Below are positions 1 to 7,494 of a stretch of 64,000 nucleotides of DNA, in pieces (the first letter of the stretch is position 1; each line of letters opens with the position of its first letter). Source of the stretch: DATJPD01 sp035506575 (GTDB taxonomy: Bacteria; Pseudomonadota; Alphaproteobacteria; CACIAM-22H2); contig DATJPD010000068.1 in the NCBI GenBank assembly GCA_035506575.1, positions 1-64,000 on the forward strand, read 5' to 3'. A program made the position numbers and the translations under genes. The notes beneath the pieces were generated by a model. The model saw only the letters and a list, made by a program, of their open reading frames with translations. It was not told where the DNA came from and did no database searches.

Positions 1-137
1 GTGCGGAAGTCGGCCGTCAGGACGGCACCCGGGAACATGAGCGCCTGCGCCTGCTCGACCGTCAGATAGACCGTCGCGTGCGCCGGCACCGAGATCGTGA
101 CGGCGGCGAGCGGCAGCAAAATAAATCGTGACGTCAT
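1..137 (-). CDS. FMN-binding domain protein, N-terminal fragment
   Basis: Only the first 45 codons are in the window; the gene runs off the left edge. The visible part starts with a signal peptide (MTSRFILLPLAAVTISVPAHA) followed by YLTVEQAQALMFPGA, the typical opening of periplasmic FMN-binding (RnfG/NqrC-like) domain proteins. The start lies 6 bp after the stop of the beta-barrel gene at 144-1079 on the same strand, so the two are very likely one transcript. Proteins of this kind often sit in iron-regulated clusters with PepSY, DUF2271 or ApbE genes, which would lie to the left. The FMN attachment site is not in the window. Confidence 0.65.
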   Translation of the reverse strand, partial: MTSRFILLPLAAVTISVPAHATVYLTVEQAQALMFPGAVLTADFR

Positions 138-143
138 GAGACC

Positions 144-1079
144 TCAGAAATAGAACCCGACCTTGAGGCGCGTGCGGAACTTCTCGAAATCCACGTCGTA
201 GTCGCGGCCGCCGACGATCACGCTGGGGTCGGTGTAGTTCTTGCCGATCGGCAGCTGCTCCCAGGCGGTCAGGGTCACGAAGAATTTCTCGCCGCCGTAG
301 TGGATCGTGGGGCCGGTGTAATACGCATCGCCCATCCAATGCCGGCGCGAGAACACCGCATAGTCGTTGACCTCGCGCTCGTTCTGGAATTCCCATCCAA
401 ACGACCAGTTCGGCGCGAAGCGGTACGAAACGCCGACGCCGAAATTGATGTCCGTCTCGATATTGGGATTGCTCGGCATCTCGCCCGTCGCGGGGTCGGC
501 CGGGATATGCCGCAATTCCGGCGCCCAGGTCAGGTTGGCCGCGGTGATGAGCCGGTCATCGAGAAAGTTCTTCTGAAAAATGACCCGCGCCTCGAGCTCC
601 TTGAAATTGGGCCCGATCGTCGGCTCGAGCAGGACCGCGAGGCCCACGGGATCGGTATAGGGGCTCAAGATCCGGTAGATGCCCTCGAGGGACACGCCGA
701 CAAACCGCGTCGCGTTGAAATGGTCGTCGGGGCCGGTGTGGTAATCCGAGAACTGCTCGGGCGGCGTGGTCGTGCCGTCGGGGCCGTTGTGGAAGGCCCG
801 GGTCCAGTTGTAGTTGGCGTAGCCCGAGATCTGAAAATCGTCGGTCGCGCCATAGGAGAATTCCGTGCGGTTCTCCAGCTGGTCGTAACGGCCCCCCGCC
901 TTCTGGTGCCGCCAGGTCAGCCACTGCTCGACCTCCTTCTGGCCTTTGGGCAGGAGGTCGGTCGTGTAGACGAAGCCGAACACGGGCTCGTCCGCCCGGG
1001 CGGCGCCGCTCAGGCCCGCCAGCAGACACACCGCGACGGCCGCGCATACCCGGCGGGCACTTTGGATGATCTGGAACAC
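144..1079 (-). CDS. Outer-membrane beta-barrel-like protein (DUF6662-type)
   Basis: A 311-aa exported protein. Residues 1-29 form a signal peptide ending in ARA. The rest is rich in alternating aromatic and polar residues and ends in KVGFYF, with a C-terminal Phe as in outer-membrane barrels. It resembles the DUF6662 family, which has no defined function and tends to accompany FMN-binding proteins; the family name is from memory. It is the first gene of a leftward operon with the FMN-binding protein. A Fur-box-like palindrome lies about 160-180 bp upstream. A role in iron-responsive envelope redox is an inference from context only. Confidence 0.6.
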   Translation of the reverse strand: MFQIIQSARRVCAAVAVCLLAGLSGAARADEPVFGFVYTTDLLPKGQKEVEQWLTWRHQKAGGRYDQLENRTEFSYGATDDFQISGYANYNWTRAFHNGPDGTTTPPEQFSDYHTGPDDHFNATRFVGVSLEGIYRILSPYTDPVGLAVLLEPTIGPNFKELEARVIFQKNFLDDRLITAANLTWAPELRHIPADPATGEMPSNPNIETDINFGVGVSYRFAPNWSFGWEFQNEREVNDYAVFSRRHWMGDAYYTGPTIHYGGEKFFVTLTAWEQLPIGKNYTDPSVIVGGRDYDVDFEKFRTRLKVGFYF

Positions 1080-1237
1080 CGGACACCTCTCTCCTTGCAG
1101 TCAGTGGAACCCGTCGAGGGGTCATGGCTGGCTGCCGGAGATCGTCCGGTGGCTGGCTGGGAGTCGCCGCGGGGCCGCGGCCCCGCTGTCGCAATAGCGT
1201 CGTTACGGCATTGGTTTTAGGGCCCGTCGGGGAATAA

Positions 1238-1258
1238 TGCAAGTGCGACTTATTTGCA
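1238..1258 (-). promoter_or_regulatory. Fur-box-like palindrome
   Basis: A 21-bp imperfect inverted repeat with outer arms TGCAA and TTGCA. Read on the minus strand it begins TGCAAATAAGTC and ends GCACTTGCA, close to Fur-type boxes of the form TGCAAATGATT...CATTTGCA. It lies between the molybdenum hydroxylase stop (1288) and the start of the beta-barrel gene (1079), and so would control the leftward barrel/FMN-binding operon. No promoter hexamers were assigned. The match is by eye. Confidence 0.4.
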
Positions 1259-1287
1259 AATACTTTGCCGAGCGCCCCCGCCCCGTG

Positions 1288-3588
1288 CTAGCCCCGCGCC
1301 CGACGGACCGCCTGCCACACGCGATGGGCCGTAAACGGAAAGTCCAGATGATGGATCCCGAGCGGCCGCAGCGCGTCAATCACCGCGTTGGCCACCGACG
1401 GCACGGACCCCGTCGTGCCCGACTCGCCCGCTCCTTTTGCCCCGAGCGGATTGCCGGGCGACGGCACCGGATGATCGTAGGTGCGGAACGCGGGCAGGCC
1501 GTCGGCGCGCGGCATCACGTAGTCCATGAAGCTGCCGGTCAGCAGCTGGCCGGTGTCCGGATCGTAGACCGCGTGCTCGCCCATCGCCTGGCCGAGGCCC
1601 TGGGCGATGCCGCCGTGGATCTGCCCCTCGACAAGGGCGTGGTTGATGATGCGTCCGCAATCATCGACCGCCGTGAAGGTCACGATGTCGACCACCCCGG
1701 TGTCGGGATCGATCTCGACCTCGGTCACGTGCGCCCCGCCGGGGAACGAGCGCGGCAGCGGAATCTCGCCCAGGGTATCGAGCGGATTGGCGCCAGCTTG
1801 TGCGTGTTTGCGGGCAAGCTCTGTAAGGCCCACGGACAAATCGGTTCCAGGCACGCGATAGCGGCCGCCCTCGTATTTGAGGTCCGCCGCCGCCACTTCG
1901 AGATGCTCGGCCGCGAGCGTCAGGCCCTTCCTGATGACCTCGCGCGCCGCCACGACCATGGCACCGCCATGCGACATGATCGAGCGCGAGCCGATCGTGC
2001 CCTCGCCCACGAGCTTCGGCCCCGCAGGGTCGCTCGCGTGCAGGGTGATGTCTTCGGCCGCAAGCCCCAGCGCTTCGGCGACGATCTCCGGGAACACCGT
2101 CTCGTGTCCCTGCCCCGACGGTCCGCACAGCGCGTAGACGACCGGGTTGCCGGAGGAGCCGAACTTGATCGCCACCTCCTCCTTGGGGGCACCGCCGCCG
2201 CCCGACGGCTCGATGAACATCGCAAGCCCGATGCCGCGCAGTCTGCCGCGCCGCTTCGATTCCTCGCGCCGTGCCGGGAATCCTGCCCAGCCCGCATGGT
2301 CGAGGGCCTCGGCGAGCAGGCCCGGCGGATCGCCGCTGTCGTACACGGCGGGCGTGGGCGTCTTGTAGGGAAACGCCTCCTTCGGGATGAGATTGCGCCG
2401 GCGCAGCTCGATCCGGTCGACCCCGGTCTCGCGCGCCGCCTCCTCGACCAGCCGCTCCATCAGGTAGGTCACGTTGGGGCGCCCGGCGCCGCGATAGGCC
2501 GTGGTCGGGGTCGTGTTGGTCAGGACCAGGCGGTGGAGCCCGTAGACCGCCGGAATGCGATAGGCATTCACCGCATGCAGGCTCGGCGCCATGGTGTTGA
2601 TGAACGGCCCCGGCACCGACAGATAGGCGCCGGCATTGACGATCCACTGGACCCGTGCGGCGAGGAACCGGCCCTCGCGGTCGAGCGCCAGCTCGCCCTG
2701 AAGCTTGGCCGCGCGGCCGTGGAAATCGCTCACGATCGTCTCCGAACGGGTCGAGACCCACTTCACCGGGCGGCCGAGCGCCTTGGACGCCAGCATCAGC
2801 GCGCAGTATTCGGGATAGGCGTCGCCGCGGATGCCGAACCCGCCGCCCACGTCGCGCGCGTGCACGCGGATCCTGTCCTCCGCGACGCCCGTGATGCCGC
2901 TGAGGCCGCCGCGCACGATCGACATGCCCTGCGTGCACGTGTAGACGTCGTAACTGTCCGATGCCGCGTCGTAAGCGGCAAGGCAGGCCTTGGGCTCCAT
3001 CGGGTTGCCGACGATTCGGGCCGCGTCGAGGCTGAGGCGGGTCACGTGCGCGGCGTCCGTGAACGCCGCCTCGGTCTTGGCGGCATCGCCGTATTCGAAA
3101 TCGAAGGCGAGATTGCCCGGAATGTCCGCGTGGAGCTGCGGGGCGCCCGGGCGAAGTGCCGCCTCCGCGTCGACCACGACCGGCAGGTCGCGATATTGCA
3201 CCTCGATCCGCTCGGCCGCGTCCTGCGCCGTCGCGGCGGTCGAGGCGACCACGAGGGCGACCTCCTGGCCCACGAACCGGACGCGGCCGTCGGCGAGCAC
3301 GTCGCGATGCGGGACCTTCAGCGCCATGCCGGCCTTGCCCGGATATTTCACCAGGGGTGGCGGCGACTTGAACCCCGCCTTGGTCGTATCGGCGCCGGTG
3401 AACACGGCGACGACGCCCGGCATCCGGCGCGCAGCCTCGACGTCGAGCGAGACGATCTCCGCATGCGCGCGGTCGGCGCGCAGGAAATGCGCATGAAGCT
3501 GGTCCGGCCGGTTCCAGTCGGAGGCATAGCGGCCCTGCCCGGTCAGAAGCCGCCCATCCTCGCGCCGGCCCGTGAAACGCATGCTCAT
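1288..3588 (-). CDS. Molybdenum hydroxylase large subunit (CoxL/XdhB-like)
   Basis: A 766-aa molybdopterin-binding subunit of the xanthine dehydrogenase/aerobic CO dehydrogenase family. It begins with the typical RREDGRLLTGQGRYASD segment of the a/b hammerhead domain. It contains the motif AYRGAGRPN, which is the form II type (form I CO dehydrogenase has AYRCSFR), so true CO oxidation is unlikely. The C-terminal part has the GEG/GAKGAGE region around the cofactor. The start at 3588 is preceded by GAGG; an in-frame ATG lies at 3582. A longer open frame reaching 3795 would overlap the divergent gene's start and was not chosen. No FAD (CoxM) or 2Fe-2S (CoxS) subunit gene is adjacent, so its electron-transfer partners must be encoded elsewhere. 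Substrate unknown. Confidence 0.85.
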   Translation of the reverse strand: MSMRFTGRREDGRLLTGQGRYASDWNRPDQLHAHFLRADRAHAEIVSLDVEAARRMPGVVAVFTGADTTKAGFKSPPPLVKYPGKAGMALKVPHRDVLADGRVRFVGQEVALVVASTAATAQDAAERIEVQYRDLPVVVDAEAALRPGAPQLHADIPGNLAFDFEYGDAAKTEAAFTDAAHVTRLSLDAARIVGNPMEPKACLAAYDAASDSYDVYTCTQGMSIVRGGLSGITGVAEDRIRVHARDVGGGFGIRGDAYPEYCALMLASKALGRPVKWVSTRSETIVSDFHGRAAKLQGELALDREGRFLAARVQWIVNAGAYLSVPGPFINTMAPSLHAVNAYRIPAVYGLHRLVLTNTTPTTAYRGAGRPNVTYLMERLVEEAARETGVDRIELRRRNLIPKEAFPYKTPTPAVYDSGDPPGLLAEALDHAGWAGFPARREESKRRGRLRGIGLAMFIEPSGGGGAPKEEVAIKFGSSGNPVVYALCGPSGQGHETVFPEIVAEALGLAAEDITLHASDPAGPKLVGEGTIGSRSIMSHGGAMVVAAREVIRKGLTLAAEHLEVAAADLKYEGGRYRVPGTDLSVGLTELARKHAQAGANPLDTLGEIPLPRSFPGGAHVTEVEIDPDTGVVDIVTFTAVDDCGRIINHALVEGQIHGGIAQGLGQAMGEHAVYDPDTGQLLTGSFMDYVMPRADGLPAFRTYDHPVPSPGNPLGAKGAGESGTTGSVPSVANAVIDALRPLGIHHLDFPFTAHRVWQAVRRARG

Positions 3589-3688
3589 CTCGTCCTCATC
3601 CCCTCGTTCCGAAGCCACTCTTAGCGTTGCCCCCGCTCTGGTCAAGCCGACGAGCCCTCGGGTAGGATGACCTCGGAGGTGACGCCGC

Positions 3689-4228
3689 ATGACCGAATCA
3701 ACCGCAGCCGCCGCGGCGCGCAAAGAGCCGCGCCTGAAGCTCCAGTTCCTGTCGCACGGCACCCTGGAGTCGAAGGACCTCGACAAGACGCGCAAGTTCT
3801 ACGAGGAGTTCCTCGGCCTCGAGGTCGTGCAGACCAGCAAGATCTCGCTGATGATCCGCCTCGGCGGTGAGCACTCGTACGCGGTCGTGCACAACCCGCG
3901 CAAGGAGCCGATGCCGCGGCGCGCGCATAACGGGCTCGACGTGCCCACGCGCGAGGACGTCGACCGCTGCTACGACATCGTCAAGACCGAGCAGGCGCAA
4001 TGGGGCATCGGCAAGTGCACCCGCCCCGCCGACCACCACGGCACCTACAGCTTCTATTTCAGCGACCTCGACGACAATTGGTGGGAGATCCTGGCCAACC
4101 CCGAGGGCGGCTACGGCTGGATGTTCGGCAAAGGCGGCGACATCGAGCAATGGGGCGCCGGTGCCGACAACCCGAACCAGTTCACCCGCCTGCACAAGTC
4201 GCTGGCGACCGCGACCGACGAGGACTGA
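3689..4228 (+). CDS. VOC family protein (glyoxalase/dioxygenase fold)
   Basis: A 179-aa vicinal-oxygen-chelate protein. The motif LDKTRKFYEEFLGLEVV near residue 35 is the classic first beta-alpha-beta unit. Candidate metal ligands are His near residue 29 (SHGT), His in HNGLDVP and Glu in DNWWEIL around residue 130. The spacing fits one tandem VOC pair, as in glyoxalase I or small extradiol dioxygenases. A Shine-Dalgarno GGAGG lies 9 bp before the ATG. It is divergent from the molybdenum hydroxylase and convergent with a TctC-type binding protein. Its substrate cannot be predicted; a role in aromatic degradation is only suggested by neighbours. Confidence 0.8.
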   Translation: MTESTAAAAARKEPRLKLQFLSHGTLESKDLDKTRKFYEEFLGLEVVQTSKISLMIRLGGEHSYAVVHNPRKEPMPRRAHNGLDVPTREDVDRCYDIVKTEQAQWGIGKCTRPADHHGTYSFYFSDLDDNWWEILANPEGGYGWMFGKGGDIEQWGAGADNPNQFTRLHKSLATATDED

Positions 4229-4240
4229 CCCTTCGGGGGC

Positions 4241-5230
4241 TTACTCCGGCTTGAGGCCCGCCACTTTGACCAGGGCGCCGAACTTCTTGTAGTCGGCCTG
4301 GATGCGGGCCTCGAATTGCGCCGGCGTTGCCTTCATCGGCTCGAGGCCGCCGTCGACCAGGCGTTTCTGGATCGCCGGATCCGCGACCATCGTCTCGACC
4401 GCCTTGTTGAGCGTCGCGATCACTTGCGCCGGCGTGCCGCGCGATGTCACGAGGCCCAGCCAGGTGGAGAACTCGTAGCCCGGCAGGCCGGACTCGGCCG
4501 CTGTCGGGAGGTCCGGATCCGCGGCCATGCGCGTCTTGGACGCGGCCGCGAGGATGCGGATCTTGCCGGTCGCCAGCAACGGCTGGGCCGAACCCAGGCC
4601 GACGAAGGTCATCTGGACCTGCCCCGCCGCCGTGTCCTGCACCGCCGGCGCGGCACCTCGATAGGGAACATGCACGAGCTGGATGCCGCCCATCTGGGCG
4701 AACAGCTCGGCGGCGAGCTGCGTCGTCGTGCCCACGCCGGCCGAGCCGTAGTTGAGCTTGCCCGGCCGCTCCTTCGCATAGGCGATGAGCTCCTTGAGAC
4801 TGTGCACCGGCAGGCTGAAATTGATCACCACGACCTGCACCAGCTCGGCCACGGGTGCGACCGGCGCCAGGTCCTTGAGCGCATCGAACGGCATATCCTT
4901 GTAGATGAAGGGATTGATCGCGACGTTGCCGACCGTGATCATGCACAAATTGTAGCCATCGGGCGGCGCCTTGGCGGTGACGTCGGCGCCGACATTGCCG
5001 CCAGCACCGGGCCGGTCTTCGACGATGACCGTCTGGTTGAACGAACGGCCGAGATAGTCGGCGGTGAGCCGCGCCACCACGTCCGAGACGCCCGAGGCCG
5101 CGGCCGGCACGATGATGCGGATCGGCCTCGCCGGGTAGGTCTGGGCCGCGGCCGGAGACAGGGCGGCCGCAACGGTCAGGGTTGCGACGACAGTGCCGCG
5201 CACAAGCCAGTCCCGGAATTTCAGGTGCAT
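4241..5230 (-). CDS. Tripartite tricarboxylate transporter substrate-binding protein (Bug/TctC family)
   Basis: A 329-aa periplasmic binding protein. A signal peptide ends in PAAA-QTYPARPIRIIVP, and YPxRPIRIIVP is the hallmark Bug/TctC opening. The segments PGAGGNVGA and VPYRGAAPA are the usual ligand-loop signatures. The ATG at 5230 has GGAGG 5 bp upstream; another ATG at 5242 lacks a good site. No TctA/TctB membrane genes are nearby, so this is one of the orphan binding proteins common in alpha- and betaproteobacteria. The ligand is probably a carboxylate but is unspecified. Confidence 0.88.
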   Translation of the reverse strand: MHLKFRDWLVRGTVVATLTVAAALSPAAAQTYPARPIRIIVPAAASGVSDVVARLTADYLGRSFNQTVIVEDRPGAGGNVGADVTAKAPPDGYNLCMITVGNVAINPFIYKDMPFDALKDLAPVAPVAELVQVVVINFSLPVHSLKELIAYAKERPGKLNYGSAGVGTTTQLAAELFAQMGGIQLVHVPYRGAAPAVQDTAAGQVQMTFVGLGSAQPLLATGKIRILAAASKTRMAADPDLPTAAESGLPGYEFSTWLGLVTSRGTPAQVIATLNKAVETMVADPAIQKRLVDGGLEPMKATPAQFEARIQADYKKFGALVKVAGLKPE

Positions 5231-5380
5231 GAATCCTCCCATCCGCGGCGTGATCGCCTGTTGGGAGTGACCATAGCGGCCGGGCACGGGGGCGGGCAAC
5301 TGGCCGCAGACGCGGGCTTGCCGCTGGGCTAATATACCGGTGCCGGCGACGACCGGCCCAATAAGACAGGGGAGGCATAC

Positions 5381-6394
5381 ATGCATCTGGGACGTTTGGC
5401 CGCTGGCCTGATTGCCGGCGCTTTCACTTTCGCCGCCGCGACAGCCGGGCAGGCCGAGCCGGTCAAGCTCCGGCAGGGATGGGTGGTCCCGGGCGCCGAC
5501 GCCCCGCTCCTGATGTTCGGCAAGCAGGGCCTCACCAAGCACGAAGGCCAGAGCTACACGCTCGACGCCATTCACTTCAACGGCACGCCGCCGATGATCA
5601 CGGCCCTGGGCGCCGGTGAGATCGATATCGCCGCCCTCGCCTACTCCACCTTCGCGCTGGCCGTCGAGAACGGCGGCATGAGCAACCTGCGCATCCTGGG
5701 CGACGTGTTCCAGGACGGCGTCCCCGGCTACTACACCAACGAGTACATGGTGCTGAAGGACGGGCCGATCAAAACCGTCGAGGACCTCAAGGGCAAGGTG
5801 GCCGCCTCGAACGGTGCCGGGAGCGCCGTCGACATGGCGATGCGCGCCATGTTCCGCAAACACGGCCTCGAAGACAAAAAGAACGTGACGATCATCGAGG
5901 TCGCGTTCCCCAACATGAAGGCGACGCTCGCCGACCACAAGGTCGACATCATCTCCTCGGTGCGGCCGTTCAGCGCCGATCCCGAGCTGTTGAAGATCGC
6001 GCACCCGCTGTTCACGCAGAAGGATGCGATCGGCACCTCGCAGATGATCATCCTCGTGGCCTCGCAGAGCTTCATCCAGAAGAACCGCGCGGCGGTCGTG
6101 GACTATCTCGAGGACTCGCTGCGCGCGCTGCACTGGTACTCGGACCCGGCCAACCACAACGAGGTGGTGAAGATCCTGGCCGACTTCGCCAAGGCGCCGC
6201 CCGACCGCTACCAGAGCTGGCTGTTCACCAAGGGCGGCGACTTCTTCCACGATCCGGAGGGCCTGCCCGACCTCGTGGCCCTGCAGCGCAACATCGACCT
6301 GCAGCAGGAGCTCGGATTCCTGAAGGCGAAGCTCGACGTGAAGAAATACGCCGATCTGAGCCTCGCCGAAGAGGCCGCCAAGCGGGTCAAGTAA
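5381..6394 (+). CDS. ABC transporter substrate-binding protein (NitT/TauT/SsuA type)
   Basis: A 337-aa exported binding protein. The signal peptide ends near GQAEP. It is followed by a two-lobe NMT1/THI5-like fold with VEDLKGKVAASNGAGSAVD, the usual lobe-I loop of nitrate/sulfonate/taurine-type binding proteins. The Shine-Dalgarno GGGGAGG lies 6 bp before ATG. The downstream methyltransferase starts 17 bp after its stop, so the two may be cotranscribed. No permease or ATPase gene is adjacent. The ligand is unknown. Confidence 0.82.
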   Translation: MHLGRLAAGLIAGAFTFAAATAGQAEPVKLRQGWVVPGADAPLLMFGKQGLTKHEGQSYTLDAIHFNGTPPMITALGAGEIDIAALAYSTFALAVENGGMSNLRILGDVFQDGVPGYYTNEYMVLKDGPIKTVEDLKGKVAASNGAGSAVDMAMRAMFRKHGLEDKKNVTIIEVAFPNMKATLADHKVDIISSVRPFSADPELLKIAHPLFTQKDAIGTSQMIILVASQSFIQKNRAAVVDYLEDSLRALHWYSDPANHNEVVKILADFAKAPPDRYQSWLFTKGGDFFHDPEGLPDLVALQRNIDLQQELGFLKAKLDVKKYADLSLAEEAAKRVK

Positions 6395-6411
6395 GGGGGC
6401 TTGAACGGGGC

Positions 6412-7110
6412 ATGAGCGAGCTTGACCGGTGGGAGGAACGATACGCAGCGCCTGAGTACGTCTTCGGCACGGAGCCGAATGCGTTCCTGAAGAAGCAGGC
6501 CGCGCGGCTCGTGCGTGGTCAACGGGCCTTGTCGCTGGCCGACGGCGAAGGGCGCAACGGCGTGTTCCTCGCCATGCGCGGCCTCGACGTGCTGTCGGTC
6601 GACTTCTCGCCCAAGGCGCTGGCCAAGGCCGAGGCCCTGGCGCGCAGCAAGGGCGTGGTCATCCGCACCGAGCGCGCCGATCTGTCGAACTGGCGCTGGC
6701 CGGAGAACACCTTCGACGTGGTGGTCGGGATCTTCATGCAGTTCGCAGGCGCCGCCATCCGCGACCGGATCTTCACCGGCATCAAGCGGACGCTGAAGCC
6801 GGGCGGGCTCGTCCTGATCGAGGGCTATCGGCCGGAACAGCTGGCCTACAAGACCGGCGGGCCCCAGCAGGTCGAGAACCTCTACACCCGGCCGATGCTG
6901 GAAAAGGCGTTCGCCGGATGGGAGATCATCGAGCTCAAGTCGTACGACGAGCTCCTGAACGAGGGGACGCGGCACAAGGGCATGTCGGCGGTGATCGACC
7001 TTGTCGCCAAGAAGTCGACCGGTGCACCACAGCAGCGGACGGTCCCCGGCCTGAGCTTCCGCGTGCGCGGCCGGCGCGCGCCCGCGCCGCCCGCCGACGG
7101 AACCAAATAA
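6412..7110 (+). CDS. Class I SAM-dependent methyltransferase (TehB-like)
   Basis: A 232-aa cytoplasmic methyltransferase. It begins WEERYAAPEYVFGTEPNAFL, as in TehB/thiopurine-methyltransferase-like proteins. Motif I is LADGEGRNGVFLA near residue 43, and the acidic motif II is VDFSPKALAKA. The post-motif region KPGGLVLIEGY is conserved. The last 35 residues are Arg/Pro-rich and look disordered. It follows the binding protein by 17 bp. TehB proteins methylate tellurite or selenite, but the family is broad and no substrate can be named. Confidence 0.82.
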   Translation: MSELDRWEERYAAPEYVFGTEPNAFLKKQAARLVRGQRALSLADGEGRNGVFLAMRGLDVLSVDFSPKALAKAEALARSKGVVIRTERADLSNWRWPENTFDVVVGIFMQFAGAAIRDRIFTGIKRTLKPGGLVLIEGYRPEQLAYKTGGPQQVENLYTRPMLEKAFAGWEIIELKSYDELLNEGTRHKGMSAVIDLVAKKSTGAPQQRTVPGLSFRVRGRRAPAPPADGTK

Positions 7111-7161
7111 CGCATCCGGCGTTTCGTAACGGTTCAGACCCAGCCCAAGAAGGAGGGCAAC

Positions 7162-7416
7162 ATGAGAAGACGCGTTGCAGCGTCCGGCGTGGTGTTTGTC
7201 ATCGCGCTGGCACTCGGCGCCTGCGCCGGACCGGTCGAAGTGGTATCGGCGAACCCGCAGGTGATCACGATCCGGCACACACCCGATGCGCGCTATCAGT
7301 CCGACAGCGAGGCACAGAGGTATTGCGGCCAGTACAACAAGACCGCGCACTGGCGCACGTCGACCGCGGAGCCCACAAACCAGGAGTTGACGATCTACGA
7401 CTGCATGCCGATGTGA
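7162..7416 (+). CDS. Small lipoprotein
   Basis: An 84-aa predicted lipoprotein with lipobox LALGAC (Cys near residue 21). The mature part has VVSANPQVITIRH, then a YC...YDC pair of cysteines that could form a disulfide. It has the same layout as the lipoprotein at 62069-62392. GGAGG lies 6 bp before the ATG. A rho-independent terminator follows about 35 bp after the stop. Function unknown; location is inferred to be the periplasmic face of a membrane. Confidence 0.7.
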   Translation: MRRRVAASGVVFVIALALGACAGPVEVVSANPQVITIRHTPDARYQSDSEAQRYCGQYNKTAHWRTSTAEPTNQELTIYDCMPM

Positions 7417-7450
7417 GGAGCTCTGCCGGGCCCGCCGATCTCATTTTGAA

Positions 7451-7477
7451 GAGCCGCCTCCGGCGGCTCTTTCGTTT
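7451..7477 (+). terminator. Rho-independent terminator
   Basis: A perfect 8-bp stem, GAGCCGCC/GGCGGCTC, with a 3-nt loop is followed by TTTCGTTT. It sits after the small lipoprotein gene and just before the SLC13 permease start at 7495, so the permease probably has its own promoter or depends on read-through. Confidence 0.8.
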
Positions 7478-7494
7478 CCAGGACACCGCCTCGT

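Noticed and set aside
1288..3588. Assignment as carbon monoxide dehydrogenase CoxL
   Set aside because: The active-site motif is AYRGAGR, not the AYRCSFR of true CO dehydrogenase, and the other subunits are absent.
1237..3624. A 795-codon open frame on the plus strand opposite the molybdenum hydroxylase
   Set aside because: It is Arg/His-rich shadow coding from the GC-rich third positions of a clear gene on the other strand.
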